Shown: positions 47,419 through 59,187, numbered from the stretch's first letter. The stretch: 64,000 bases of DNA from Schoenoplectus triqueter (GCA_964058805.1 CAXKVV010000040.1:124001-188000); one strand, 5' to 3'. The notes: generated from the letters alone by a model not told the origin. Numbers and translations: made by a program.

Positions 47419-48123
47419 CTACCTCATGTCCTCATCTCAGTTGTCAACCTTTTGCCGTTTTCTGTTAAAAAAAAACGCTCTGGATTAAATGCAGGCGCAA
47501 GGATCACATCAAGTTGGTCGACTTAAGAATTAATTAATTTAACATGTTTTTATACAAGCATATATACGTAAAAATATTCTCAAATCAAAGCTTCAATTAA
47601 GTCATCTTGGAGTTGTGATACCAGTTCTGAGTTGGTATCTTTAGGCTGATTAAATTTACAACTTAACGCATTTTAATCGTGTTAAAGGCGCCATATTTTT
47701 CAAGTAAATTATTTTTAGGATACAATACTGCTGAGCCCAATTCAATAGAGGGCTACAATAAGTTCTATCGGTGCTATTACTATTTTAGTCTCTATATTTC
47801 GTTATTAAATATATTATCTACCTTTAAATTTTTCAGGTCAATTAATTGATAGAAACCAATTAATATTATGTCGCGAAGAATTAGACAGACCTTCCGCGTT
47901 TTACATTTAATTTTATATTTTCTTGAAAAGGACTATTTTCATGTAAATGTATTATTCCTTGGCATTATTTGGCATCTATCCTTCAAAAGTAAATTTCCTA
48001 TAAATTCCATGCTTTGTATCCGGCTGCAGACAGGCTCCAATTGTCCCAATTTCACAAAGCATCAGTTACATTACTAGTTACTCCACACAAGAAGAAAACA
48101 CAGAGGAGAGTAAACAGTGAGTC
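47419..48123. other. Upstream region of the 48.1-kb AG-peptide gene
   Basis: AT-rich. Presumed promoter in the last 300 bp and a purine-rich leader (AAGAAGAAAACACAGAGGAG). No other gene. Confidence 0.4.
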
Positions 48124-48312
48124 ATGGAATCTGGCATGATGAAGCGATTTCTCAGGGCGCTTGTCATGTTCGCTGCCGTGACACTCATACCGGCGGAGGC
48201 TGCAAATGCACCGGCCCCATCACCGTTGTCGGCGTCAGATGCAGCAACTGCCATGCCGACATATGTTGTCGCTGCCTTTCTCGTGGTGCTTGTTCTCAGC
48301 TACTTTTTCTGA
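48124..48312 (+). CDS. Arabinogalactan peptide (AG-peptide)
   Basis: A 62-residue ORF: signal peptide MESGMMKRFLRALVMFAAVT through AEA (about residue 26), mature core ANAPAPSPLSASDAATA with classic APAPSP hydroxyproline/arabinogalactan sites, and a hydrophobic GPI-signal tail (PTYVVAAFLVVLVLSYFF). It resembles the Arabidopsis AGP12-14 group. The start was chosen at 48124 because the signal peptide follows directly. The frame starting at 48117 is a shadow. The product is secreted and GPI-anchored, probably acting at the cell surface; no specific role can be read. It stands divergent to the AG-peptide at 44.2 kb. Confidence 0.88.
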   Translation: MESGMMKRFLRALVMFAAVTLIPAEAANAPAPSPLSASDAATAMPTYVVAAFLVVLVLSYFF

Positions 48313-48870
48313 GATAACTAATAAATTGTGGCTTATTTCTTTTGTGTATGCTATTGCTAGCTGCTATATATTCTCAGTTCCTTATTTCAATGCATGGAGC
48401 AGTAATAATTTGGTTTAGTTTGTGAATGACTTGATTTCTTACCTATGTATGTGTGTGTGTGTGTATTAAATTTATTTGTGTAATGCTTTATGAAATAAAA
48501 TATTACTGAGCAACTATATGAGCTTATATATTTGCTTGGATGTTTTGACATAAATAGAGTTACGGAATGGTTTTGATATTTCTTTTCATGAGAAGCTACA
48601 ACAGCACACCCAAAGAGCTTTGTTGCTACAAACTAGCTCTTATATTATCCTAAGCTGAATTAATGGAGAGAGATTTTTGTTAATTCATACATGTAGAAAA
48701 ATTATTGTGATAGCAGTAGTTCTGTTGGTCGTGTTATGGATTATGGAATGAGGAAGGATGGAGGTAGGATTTTTTTTTTAGTAAATGAAAAAAAACACTA
48801 AAACTGCTCAAAAACATCTGATCTTTTGCAGTCTTAACCTGGATCAAGTTTCAAACTCGGTTTCAGGTGC
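48313..48870. other. 3' flank of the AG-peptide gene up to the MULE
   Basis: Includes a GT-repeat at 48448-48466 and, at 48771-48793, TTTTTTTTAGTAAATGAAAA, the arm motif of the foldback element at 8.1-8.6 kb. No gene. Confidence 0.45.
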
Positions 48871-51800
48871 CGGGACCGAGTTTGAAACTCGATCCCAGAT
48901 TTTTTTTACGTTTGTGTGTATTTAAAAATGACAGGAAGCTGAGACTGAGTTTAAAACTCGATCCAGCTTCCTTGGACCGAGTTTTAAACTCAGTCCCAGC
49001 TTTCTGATAATATATAGCAACACCCTGCCCATTTCTTCTTCATCTTCTTTCAGCCAACCATTTTTTTAAAATCGTCATTATTACTGTTGCAAGAGCTTCC
49101 AACTGAAATTTTCTTTTTCGACAGATCCAGAGCCGATCCATATTCACCACTCTCGTCTCACCAACATTGTAAGTTTTTTTTTCTATTTGGACTATTAGTT
49201 TTTGCTCTAAAATTAAAATACACTAACAGTATGATTTATTGTTCATATTGTAGAGACGAAAATATTGCTGATCAATGTGTATCACTGAGATTAAATTCTG
49301 AACACTTCAACTGGCGTGGGTTACGACATTCGTGCCGCGTGCACATTTTCTGCCAACGAGATAATAAATCTTCGTGACTTGAAGAGGCAGATTCATGCTG
49401 GTTTAGAGCTGCTCCATAACCAATTCACCATCAACATTAGTGCATGGGTCAACACTGCAACAACAGGTTCTGGTGATTTTTTTATAGCTTATTTGGGATT
49501 ATTTCTGATGAAATTTGGGGAATGATTAAAACAACAGCTCCGTACCAATTACCCCAGTATAAAACACTGGAGCTAGTAGTTGAATCTGAACCAATATCCG
49601 GATCTGACAACTATAATCCGACCAATATTCCTGAAAATAGAAATCCAGTCATGGCTAAGGAAAGAACCCACTCTCGAGCTCAGAAGCAGCGATCATCCCG
49701 TGCTCCGGTACAAAATGTGGATGTGGATGAGGATAACGAAGAGGAAGAGTGGCACCTGGATGCCGAGGATAATGAAATTGAGAATGTGATGGATGTTGAA
49801 GAAATAGTTAAAGAATGGTAAATGTCTATTCCTTTTATTAATCGGGGTATGAAGCACACGTGTACATAATTTGTTGATAATACGTCTATGTCGTATGCAG
49901 ATGAGCCACATTTTCGCAAACCACATAGAATTGATGAACAATTTGGAGTCGGTCAACAGTTTAGTACAAAATCAGAGTTGAAAGTGAAAATCACATATTT
50001 TCATGTTCAATGGAATATAGAATTGGAGGTAACAAGTAGCAACAAATCAAAGTTAGTGATGAAATATAAAGATTCTAACTGTCCATGAAGGATGTATGCC
50101 ACACCCAATAAAACGGGTATTTGAGATATCAGAATAAATATGCTTGAGCACTTTTATTTTGGCAGTGCTACTAGGGTAGACCACAGACAGTTGACTTCCA
50201 GACTGATAGCAGATATTATTAAGAATTGGTTGAGAGAGAACTTTGAAATGACAGTTAAAGAAGCAATGGGATTGGTAAAACAAAAGTTCCTCATAGTACA
50301 ACCGAGTTATAATAAATTATGGAGAGGAAGGGAACTAGCAATTGCATATCTCTTTGCAACCATACAAAGTTTCACATATGGCACAAAATACATCATAGAG
50401 ACATCACCCTCAATAAAGTTCGGTATTGAAATTTTTGATCGTATTGCATGAGTATTTGGTCCATGTATTGCAGCATGACCTTACTTACGGTCAGTTTTAA
50501 CTATCAATGCTGGATTTTTATCGGGTTGGTATGTCAGAAAACTATTTATGGTATGTGGTTATGATGCGGAGCAACAACTACTATCACTTGTATTTACTGT
50601 CATAGCAGGTGTGAAAAGTGTGTCAAATTGGGGTTGATTTATGTAGTGGGTGTGTAAAGAGGTTATCGGTCTTGGTAAAATTATCATTATCTCATATCAA
50701 CATTTAGGTATAAGGGTAGTATTTGTGAGACCAGATTTTGGATTGTAGGAATCAGCAGACGAAACTGTTCACCGTTATTACACTCAACACATTGTACAAA
50801 ATGTGTATAAGGACTGCCATATAAAAATAATAAAATCTCTTTTCAAACAAGCTGCAAGACATAAAAAGCCATGAAGGTACAAAAAATATATGAAAAAAAT
50901 TAATAATATTATACCGCATCCTATAAATTCGTCAGAAAAGCAGAAATCATCCAAGAAAATCTTCCAATGGAATAAGTGTCCAATAGAATGACATGAAATA
51001 ACAAAAACTGCAATAACCAACCTGTCACAGCTGAGGAAGTGTCAACCGAAAAATTTCTTACGAGGAGTTAACCCCAGAGCAAATGGCTGCATTGCATCAA
51101 AAAAGATAGGTACAACATCTAGACAGCGGTCTCAATCGCTGAGGAATAATGATAAGCAACGGTTCAAAATCATTGAACAACGTGTTCAGAATCGCTAGAC
51201 AACTTTCGATATGTGCTATCATCGAGAACACGTGGCACAAATGTGTTGAGTGGTTCTATAAACATTGAGAAGTTACAGCGGTTTGGGAAGTCCAATGTCT
51301 GATATTCTCACACAAAATCACCGAACTGATAAAACATCGCGGTGATAAGGGAAGAACTTACGATGTCGTACCACTGAATTGGGGTATCAACAACTATGAT
51401 GTTTACAACATAAATGAATTTATCGAGACGATAATATTCTATACTTCATAATTTAAGCATTAATTTATAATTTCTATTTGAAATAATAGAGACAAATGGG
51501 TGAAATGAAAAATGAGGTTGAATTAACGATGTCAGGAATTGATAATTGTTGGTGTCAGAAACCGTAATTGACCGGCATCCCATGCAATCACTTGCTTGTT
51601 ATTTGTTAATTCAGAAGGCTGAATTACACTAAATACGTTAGTCCATATTATACCATCCAGTATTACATTAACACATGATCTGATCATTAGCATAGTTATG
51701 AAAATAGATGAGATTGGCCAATGATCTTATCATTACGCCAGATCTAGTAAAAATCAACAAAGGAACGAGAAAGAAGATACACATTCTAATAATTATAGAT

Positions 51801-52127
51801 GAAATGGAGGGTCGTATCAACAGGATGCTAACTCGAGGTCGAGCTCGTTCCAACAGAGCATGATTTAGATTACTAGTCTGTTTATATTTTTTAACGTTAT
51901 ATTTGTCAGAATAATTGAATTTTAATTGTTGTTGTAATATTTCAGTTTGTTTGACATTATTTTAGAACAATATATTTATCATGCTTATATTTGACTTTGT
52001 AAATCATTATTTTAATTCTTGTTATAATATTTTAGATCAATTTACTAATTGTTGTACTTTGTTTTCAATATTACACACAAACGTAAAAAAAATCTGGGAC
52101 TGAGTTTCAAACTCGGTCCCCGGTCTC
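48871..52127 (+). mobile_element. Decayed Mutator-like element (MULE) with terminal inverted repeats
   Basis: The left end contains GGGACCGAGTTTGAAACTC then CCCAGATTTTTTTTACGTTT and GTGTGTA. The right end near 52070-52127 is its reverse complement (ACACAAACGTAAAAAAAATC, TGGGACTGAGTTTCAAACTC, GGTCCC) with about two changes in 46 bp. Two further copies of the AGTTTNAAACTCGGTCCC motif lie inside the left end (48860-49005), so the left terminus is compound. A decayed MULE transposase lies between. No convincing 9-bp target duplication could be fixed. Confidence 0.8.
49250..51860 (+). pseudogene. MULE transposase (FLYWCH-like DBD, MULE domain, SWIM finger), decayed
   Basis: Ordered pieces in changing frames: GYDIRAACTFSANEI and RDLKRQIHAGLELL; DEIWGMIKTTAPYQLP; an acidic linker (DVDEDNEEEEWHLDAEDNE); a DNA-binding region (EPHFRKPHRIDEQFGVGQQF, FSTKSELKVKITYFHVQWN, LVMKYKDSNCPWRMYATPNK); then FEMTVKEAMGLVKQKFLIVQ and SYNKLWRGRELAIA. 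Next come remnants of the catalytic part (LTINAGFLSGWYV, LFMVCGYDAEQQLLSLVFTV). Near the end, NCWCQKP and LTGIPCNHLLVIC form the SWIM-type zinc finger common to plant MULE/FAR1 proteins. Numerous stops and frameshifts; non-functional. Confidence 0.8.
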
Positions 52128-53047
52128 GCTTGAGTTTGGTTTGATTATTTTAACAGTTCGGTTTGATTTTTTTTTATTTTTTCAATGATTTACTTCGGTT
52201 CAACTCGTAAATAATTTGATATTAGTTATTTTAATATATTTTGATTATAAAATCAGTAAAATATAGATAAAGATTTTATGCTATGATCAAGATTTTAAAA
52301 AATGGAAAGTTTTAACTGTTTTAACCATTTTAACGATTTTGACAGACTCCGGCGTTAAGGTTTTGAGAAAAAAACGGATTTAACGAGTTTTCTATGATTT
52401 AACCATTTTCTCTCACGTTAAAACCGTGATTTTTTTTGAAAAAACGCATTTAACGACTGAATTTTTTGTTTAAAATCTTAATAGTTAGTGACTATAAATT
52501 TTTATTTTCTTTTTATTTTTTGAATGTAAATTAATGTCCTAATAAAAATATAAAGCAAATTCATATATAATAGTTTAGTATAATTTAAAAAATTTAACTT
52601 TTAAGTACTTAATTAATATTATAATTATTATTTTTTACTTAATTTAGTTAATTATTAAGTACTAATGATATTATAATATATTTCTTAGCCTTTCTAATTA
52701 TGAATTAGTAGGTAAAAAGTGATTGACCATTTTTTAATTTAATGGCCGTGTAAAACCGTTAATCATTAACTGGTCACCTCACCATTAATAGTCGTTAAAC
52801 GTTTTTTAAAAGCTTGCCTATGATAATGTAAAAATATTAATTTTTTAAAATTTTATTATAAACTTAATAAATATTAATTATTTTAATGCTAGTTATATAT
52901 GATTATATAAAAATAAGTATAAAAATTATAATTATTGAATTCATCTGAAGCTCGACCTTAGCCCAAGTTTGAATCAGTTCGGCCCAGTTTTAGCTCGGTT
53001 CGATTTTAACTCGAGTTCAATTTTTTTTAGCTCGATTGAGCTTGAGT
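52128..53047. other. Flank with decayed hAT-like sequence
   Basis: Contains GGTTTGATT/CGGTTCAACTCG and, near 52950-53040, AGCTCGGTTCGATTTTAACT and AGCTCGATTGAGCTTGAGT. These are phrases typical of another old GC-skewed DNA transposon into which the 53.0-kb hAT inserted. Ends not resolved. Confidence 0.4.
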
Positions 53048-53470
53048 TAGGTGTGCAAATTAATTTATGCGACCGTATTTGATTTGTATCGAAAAATAAA
53101 ATATGATATTTTGTATCCGAATATCCGGATGAAAAATGATACAGAAATGATTTTTAATCTTATTTATCTATATCTAAATACTATATATATAATATTTTAA
53201 TATATATTATATAGAAAAAATATTATTCATCACTATAATTGAATATATATTATTAATTTTAAAATTTTAAAGTAAAAATATATATCTAAATAAAGAATAA
53301 TATTAAAAAAATTATTTTATTTTACATTTCTATAGATTTTATATATTTTATATTTATCTTTGATAATTTATATATATTATCTACTTTCATATATAAAATT
53401 ATCCGTGTTTATATTCCAAAAATTAAAATAAATATTAATATAATTGTGACCCGATCTATTTACACCTCTA
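53048..53470. mobile_element. Small hAT-type element with perfect 8-bp TSD
   Basis: Ends TAGGTGTGCAAATTAAT and CTATTTACACCTCTA (hAT-like TAG-GTGTGCAAA terminus), flanked by GCTTGAGT on both sides (53040-53047 and 53471-53478). 423 bp, AT-rich, non-coding. Confidence 0.85.
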
Positions 53471-53690
53471 GCTTGAGTTCAATTAAGTTCGCTAGTTTGC
53501 AGCCCCTTACTGATATGTAGATGTCCGGTACGTTATGTCTTGCAACTTCTCATTGATGGGCTGATTTGGGCCTCACTTATGATGTTGATGGGCTGAATAA
53601 TCTTCTCTATTATACATAATCATCGTCTCGCTTTCGGAACCCTAAACCCTCTGCTCTTGCACAGTTGCACTTCAGAGAAACCGTGCATCA
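53471..53690 (+). promoter_or_regulatory. Promoter/leader of the GeBP-like gene
   Basis: Contains GATGGGCTGATTTGGGCCTC (53555-53574) and GTTGATGGGCTGAATAATC (53584-53602). These TGGGCC/TGGGCT site-II-like motifs are followed by CCCTAAACCCTCTG (about 53640), a telo-box-like motif. The small hAT ends only 220 bp from the start codon. A partial copy of this promoter sits at 60646-60680. Confidence 0.5.
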
Positions 53691-54638
53691 ATGGCAGCGA
53701 AGAACGAGGCGACGCCGTTGCCCCCGAGAGACCGTGAATCCAAGAAACGTAAGGTGACGCTGCTTCTCATGGGCGACGACGTGAGCGAATCCTCCAAATC
53801 AATACCGGAGGAGGAGGTGGTTTCCTTGTTGCAGAGGCAGAGCCAGAATAAGAGTGCCGATTGCAACTCCGAAGCATTCAGCGAGCAAGAAGAAGGAGAA
53901 GAGCAATATGGTGATGCAGATCGAGATGAAGAGAGAGAACAAAACGACAGGAGGGAAGAAGCAGCAGCTTCGACTCGCCGACTGACCTGGGATAGTCCCC
54001 CAATTAGATCCAGCGAGAAAGGCGCGCAGGTAAACAAGACATCCAACTCATCAAAACCGAACCCTGTGATCGCTCTTTGGAAGAAGGAAGATGAGGAAAT
54101 TTTGCTCCAAGCCATAGATCAGTATTATGAGAAACATGGCAAACTTCCTTCTAGGAGGAGTGGCTACGGCGCTCTCCTCCCTGCTGTGCAGGGTCGTCTC
54201 TCCTTTGCACCCACCATGATTCATATCTACAACAAGTTTCGCGGTTTCAGGGTAGCCTACAACGAGCTCCTCACCATGCCATCTGAATCTCAGACTTTGA
54301 TTTTCAAACAGAATGAAGAAACCAAGCAGAGGTTTCTGATGTGGCGCAAGTGGCTTCTTAATGAAACTGAAACACGAGAAGGTAAGGAAGACAACTCACC
54401 GTGTGACTACTCATGCCTCTGCAAAGTCATAGATGAGGCTGCCAAAAGCGATCCGCTGTTCACCGACCTCTCTGCCCACTCCAACTCAGTCGACTTGATA
54501 AAGTTATTAGGGCAGGCCCAGGCAAGAGAATTGGAAACAAAGCTCAAGAAGTGCAAGTATGAACGGATGAAATTGAAGGTGGAGGAGATGAAGTTGGCAG
54601 CAGAGGCTGTCAATATTATGGTAAAAAAAATGGGTTAG
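53691..54638 (+). CDS. GeBP/GPL-family (DUF573) DNA-binding protein
   Basis: Single-exon ORF of 315 residues, typical for the plant GLABROUS1-enhancer-binding-protein family. Residues 1-115 are a low-complexity acidic region with an early basic ESKKRKVTLLL nuclear-signal-like patch. Residues about 126-222 hold the conserved domain: ALWKKEDEEILLQAIDQYYE, KHGKLPSRRSGYGALLPAVQ, LSFAPTMIHIYNKFRGFRVA, and FLMWRKWLLNE, matching the usual 'lWs.eDEi.lL.g...f...G..P' and 'K...L..K...' pattern. The C-terminus (ELETKLKKCKYERMKLKVEE then MKLAAEAVNIMVKK) is a leucine-zipper-like coiled coil, as in GeBPs. It probably acts as a nuclear transcription regulator. Reading frame intact; it may be functional. Confidence 0.85.
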   Translation: MAAKNEATPLPPRDRESKKRKVTLLLMGDDVSESSKSIPEEEVVSLLQRQSQNKSADCNSEAFSEQEEGEEQYGDADRDEEREQNDRREEAAASTRRLTWDSPPIRSSEKGAQVNKTSNSSKPNPVIALWKKEDEEILLQAIDQYYEKHGKLPSRRSGYGALLPAVQGRLSFAPTMIHIYNKFRGFRVAYNELLTMPSESQTLIFKQNEETKQRFLMWRKWLLNETETREGKEDNSPCDYSCLCKVIDEAAKSDPLFTDLSAHSNSVDLIKLLGQAQARELETKLKKCKYERMKLKVEEMKLAAEAVNIMVKKMG

Positions 54639-57088
54639 TCATCTGTGAAAGGAACTGAGATTTGTATCCTCTTTGCTTTGATGCTTTTATGTCATTTTGC
54701 ATTGCACTTAATATTGGTTGGACTAATGTGATACTGCTGACTACTAGCTATATGGTTTGAACTGAAGCACTTAGTATGCAACGCTGATTAATGCTCGTCT
54801 TTGTATAGTTGTTTTCATTCTAGGCCTGAAATTAAATTCTGATTGTATGCTTCGATTTTCATCAGGATTTTAGTTTAGAAGAAATCTGAACTATTATTCT
54901 TGTTTGTTCCCAAATCTCATTATTGGCTATGTTTGGATGGGCGCCCTTCCTTTGCGGAGATCTCTGCCGCCGGTAGATCCGAATAGCTCTTTTTAATCTA
55001 AATGTTTATGAAGAATTTAAATATGAATTTTGATGCACGAAAAATTTACTAGTATTAAATCAGGACCGTTGATCGATTATCAGATGATTTATAATAAAGA
55101 ACCCCATGACTCTACAAAGGATGTGAGTTCATGTTTGGATGAGGTGAGATTAGTTCTATTTTAAGAACAGCACACTAACCTAAAAAACTGTAATCTAAAC
55201 ACGATTTAAGAATTCGGGTTAGCTCTAGAAAAGTGTTATTCTACTAACTCATTGGAAAGGTGATTAGTGGTGTAGTGCATAGACATCGTCATTAAGGTTC
55301 GGGATAAACTTTTCAAGGGCTGGTCTAATGGGTTTACGAGAGGGTCGGATAAAGATTGGGTTTGATAAGGGTTTTTAGAGGGTCAGGTTCAAAGGGCTTA
55401 ATTTTTAAGGGGTGAGCCGGTCCTTACTAAGTTCTCCGGACTCTAAGGGCCGGATAAGGGTCGACGGATAAGGGTTTGATATTTTTTTTATGATCACATA
55501 TTTTTTTTAATGTTAATTTATATTTGTATAAAAATATTAAATTATTTTTTATTTTGACATTTTATTTTAATTTTTCTGTTTTTTTAAGTTTTTAAGTGTA
55601 ATTAATATAAAATATTAAATATTAAAAAAATGGTCAGGTAAGGGTCGGAAAGAGTCGGATTAGAAGAGCTTGCTTTTTGAAGATTGAGTTCAGTCGTTAC
55701 CATTAGAAAGGATTGGACTGGACTTGTGAGGGTCGGATAAAAGTCAGATTTTTTGAAAGGCTGACTGGATCGAGTTCAAGATTCGAGCCCTTAAAAGACT
55801 ATGTCGAATAGTGCATTTATAAAAAATTTCATTAATATTAATATAATATAATTTTTATAAATATAAATATTAAATAAATTAATAAAAAATAATTATTTAT
55901 TTTATTTATTCTCTTTACTATTCTTAAGTTATCATTCAAATAATATTTTACTAATTCTAATAATAAAAAATTAACATTCTTCTTATATTTTTCAAAATAT
56001 CACTAATATCGTACTATTCTCATTTACTAACTAATCCTCTCACCATCCAAAAACGCTATTATTTATGCTCAGGTTATCATGTGAATATAACTTAGGCGAA
56101 ATTGGTTCAACTAATGATGTGGTTAGATGCTATGCTACATACCTAATCCCTTAGATTCATTAGCCCCCATTAAATTCTCCCTTTGGCAGAAGCACACTTT
56201 GTATCAAAAGAGTTAGGTTGGTTTGGCAAATTAAGGAATAACTTTGGAAGGATGGTAATTTTGGAAGAGAGATAAAATAATATCATTTTAAAAGAGTGGT
56301 ATTTTTAACTATTCGGAAAAGCAAAAGTATTGTTTGACAGTTGTTAATCAGAATAGTTAAATTATGTACAATTATGATACTAACCATTATGATGATGATG
56401 ATGATGATGATGATAAAATAATCATAATAATAGTAAAATGATTAAAATAATATAATAATATAATCATAATCATAATAAATAATAATAATAATCATGGTCG
56501 TAATCATAATAATAATATAATAATAAATAGTCATGATAATAGCTTGATATATCAGATTGGTACTCTTCCGCATTGTTTTACTTAGTCTAAAATTTATTTG
56601 ACAAATTAATTCATCAGAATAGCAATACTATTCTACTTTTTGCTATTTCATGAAGTACCAAACGGACCATTATGAGTTGTGATAATCAAAAGTATTTTGG
56701 TGATTAACACTTCATTTATTCTCATCCCCTACTCCTAATAAAAGGATATTAAAAAAGCAAGTCAAAAGCTCTATCTGTCAGTAGAGCATATCAGTAATGA
56801 TCTTTAATCACAATCGTGAATAGAATTTCCCAGTTTTTCGGTTCTAACTGGTCTAGTTGATCCAAATAGAAAAGCAGCATTTTTTTTTCTCTCCTCTCCC
56901 ATATCGCCACAAATACCCTCACTTTCCTTGTCCCTGCCCCCACCCTGGTTATAAAAGAAGCCCTTCCGGCTTTCCCTCTTCCCGTTTGTGAGATATTGAG
57001 AGGAGAAATTGTAGAGGGAATGAGATGAGAGAGAGGGCTACGGTGGTCTCTGCTTGGAGGAGGCAAGAAGAGATACCAATGACTCAGT
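54639..57088. other. GeBP 3' flank and TE-rich spacer
   Basis: 55308-55799 looks like a decayed DNA element: ends CTTTTCAAGGGCTGGTC and GAGCCCTTAAAAG are inverted, and the interior has repeated AGGGTCGGATAA(A/G)GGTC phrases. Similar phrases recur at 63590-63720. 56385-56520 is a compound GAT/AAT microsatellite. No gene is supported. Confidence 0.45.
56385..56520. repeat. GAT/AAT compound microsatellite
   Basis: Run of ATGATG units followed by interrupted ATAATA units. Confidence 0.85.
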
Positions 57089-57303
57089 TGGGGCTGTTGA
57101 TGAGACTTTTTTGATCGTTTATTTGATCTGTATCGTATTCAATAAGATGGTTATAGATAAAAATTTATTTTCGTTAGATCATCGGGTATGGATATAGGTA
57201 TAGATAAGAAAAAAATTTGTTAACTTATCGGATATGAATATGAGTAAGGGGTTTTCGTTACCCGTTTTTCATTGGGTAAATTATATAAATATATATAGTT
57301 AAA

Positions 57304-57715
57304 GAGTAAAGATATCGTAAGCTTAAATTCACGAAAGTCTTCTATGAATTTAACTCAAAAAATATATCAAATCCTCTCCAAATTTTAATTTATCATGCTC
57401 ATTAAATTCTTTATATGAAAATCTCGTGTGATGCAAAAATTTGGAGTGTTTTGAGGTTTTTAAGTCATCGTTTTTAATTTTTAAAAATGATGTTTAAACA
57501 TTGAATATTTTATTATTATTTTTATAGTTGATTTTCAAAAATTAAAAACTATGACTTAAAAAACTCAAAGCACTCCAAATTTTTGCATCGCATAAGATTT
57601 TCATGTAAAGAATTTAATGAGAATGATAAAATAAAATTTGAAAATAATTTATTGTACTTTTTGAGTTAAGCTCACGGAATGCCTCTGCGAGTTTAAGCTC
57701 ACGGTATCTCTACTC
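57304..57715. mobile_element. Foldback MITE, family C, nested
   Basis: Left arm GAGTAAAGATATCGTAAGCT then TAAATTCACG. Right arm GTTTAAGCTCACGGTATCTC then TACTC. Pairing extends through TTAACTCAAAAA..., ATCATGCTCATTAAATTCTT..., and GATGCAAAAATTTGGAGTG / CACTCCAAATTTTTGCATC. About 410 bp, no coding capacity. Exact target duplication unclear (GTTAAA is near both ends). Confidence 0.85.
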
Positions 57716-57907
57716 ATGGTTAAATATATAAAAATATATATTATATATTAGTATATATTTTTTATAACAATTAACATGAAAAAATTATATGATTTTTTTA
57801 TATCTAAAATATTAATTATTATTGCACTTTATTAGTATATTTATTTAATGCTATTTATTTGTTTAAATCATATATTTTTTTCATTGAATTATTTTTATTT
57901 TTATCCG

Positions 57908-58056
57908 TTATCTGCCGCCTAGCTGGACGAGTGGATTCAGTAATGGAGTTGACAAAGAAAGCTGCTTTGCAGTTCCACTCGACTCGCCCGGGAGTTCAGG
58001 TCTTTAGTGTCCGCTACCTAAGACCGTTGCAACCAAGCCTATCTGTTCGTTATTGA
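57908..58056 (+). pseudogene. Exon-like fragment inside the hAT element
   Basis: Plus strand reads RLAGRVDSVMELTKKAALQF then HSTRPGVQVFSVRYLRPLQP before a TGA. It is much more GC-rich than the AT-rich surroundings. The family is not recognised. It could be a captured exon carried by the element. Confidence 0.4.
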
Positions 58057-58371
58057 AAATTTTTAATGGGTAAAGGTAGGATATGGATAAAAAAAATAAT
58101 GGATATGAATAAAATATGGATAAAAAAAAAATTTAATAGATATGAATATGAAAATATCTCGACCCGTACCCTACCCATTAACAACCCCAGACTCAGCCTT
58201 CCTCTCTGCTTTTGCCTTTGGAGCTCACCTTGGTATTTGTCCGCTGAGCCCCTTTTTTTTTTATTAATGGTACTTCCATACAATTATCTTTATTTCTACT
58301 ATTTTATTTTTTCCTTATATTTTTTTATGTATACTTCATTTAGTACAATGCTTCCTGTATGCACGTATGGT

Positions 58372-59187
58372 TAGGGATGGCAATTGAGCCTATGATTTAG
58401 TGGATCCGTTCGAATCCATTCCGGCCTGATGTCAACCCGTCCGGTCCAATCAATGAACGCCCAGGCCATCTTACGGGCTAGGACGGATACAAATTTGGAG
58501 TTAGACCCGCCCGTCCGGCCCAAACTAATTATATATATATATATATATCAATATATTCTAAAAATTATTTAGAATCTTAATATAACACTAATATTATTTA
58601 AGTTATATTAATCATTTAGTGATGATATTATTATATGAATAGAAACACTAATATTTTTAAAATTTATAAATGTGAAAAATATAATTCAATAGACACCTTG
58701 ATACTTTTTTAGTCATATTTTTTAACTCGAAAATTCAATCAATACAAAAATATTTTTTCTAAAACCATAACAATTATATCTATCATTTTTATATTTTGAT
58801 CTCTTTCAAAAACAGAACATATTAATCTCATAAATTCATATTATGAAGGTTAGTTGCTGAAAAGTTTTAGACCTCTAAATATTTTTCTAATCATAACTTT
58901 GTACTGAAAAATTATATTAATATGAAGTAAAATTTTGTAGATTCATAACAATAAAATCTATAACTTTTATATTTTAAGTTTTTTCAAATTCATAATCTAC
59001 GATGCTAAAAAAAACGTTTCTCAGCCGATTTTAAAAAACTGCGCTGCAGAACGGGTCGCAGGCAGGATGGGCCGTGACTTTCAGACCCGGAGGTATGGAC
59101 CGAGCAGGTCATGTATATAATTTTATTGGACGGACCGGATCACGGAATTGACGTTTTACCCATTTACCCGGCCCATAACCATCTCTA
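58372..59187. mobile_element. hAT-type element (816 bp) with 8-bp TSD
   Basis: Ends TAGGGATGGCAA and ATAACCATCTCTA (inverted TAGRGATGG). Flanks CGTATGGT (58364-58371) and CCTATGGT (59188-59195), 7 of 8 identical. Subterminal GC-rich motifs (CCCGTCCGG, ACGGGCTAGGACGG, GGACGGACCGG). No transposase is recognisable. It lies only 175 bp beyond the 57.1-kb hAT's TSD. Confidence 0.8.

Larger units (their letters stand above)
57089..58189. mobile_element. hAT-type element (1.1 kb) with 8-bp TSD, nested MITE and exon-like piece
   Basis: Ends TGGGGCTGTTGATG and CATTAACAACCCCA, inverted. Flanks GACTCAGT (57081-57088) and GACTCAGC (58190-58197), 7 of 8 identical. Subterminal GGATATGGATA/GGGTATGGATATAGG phrases near both ends. 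It contains a foldback MITE (57304-57715) and a coding-like fragment (57908-58056). Confidence 0.75.

Noticed and set aside
53672..54115. 147-residue minus-strand ORF
   Set aside because: Antisense shadow of the GeBP-like coding sequence.
56791..57066. 91-residue minus-strand ORF
   Set aside because: No domain. The composition follows purine/pyrimidine tracts, and its upstream side runs into the hAT end.
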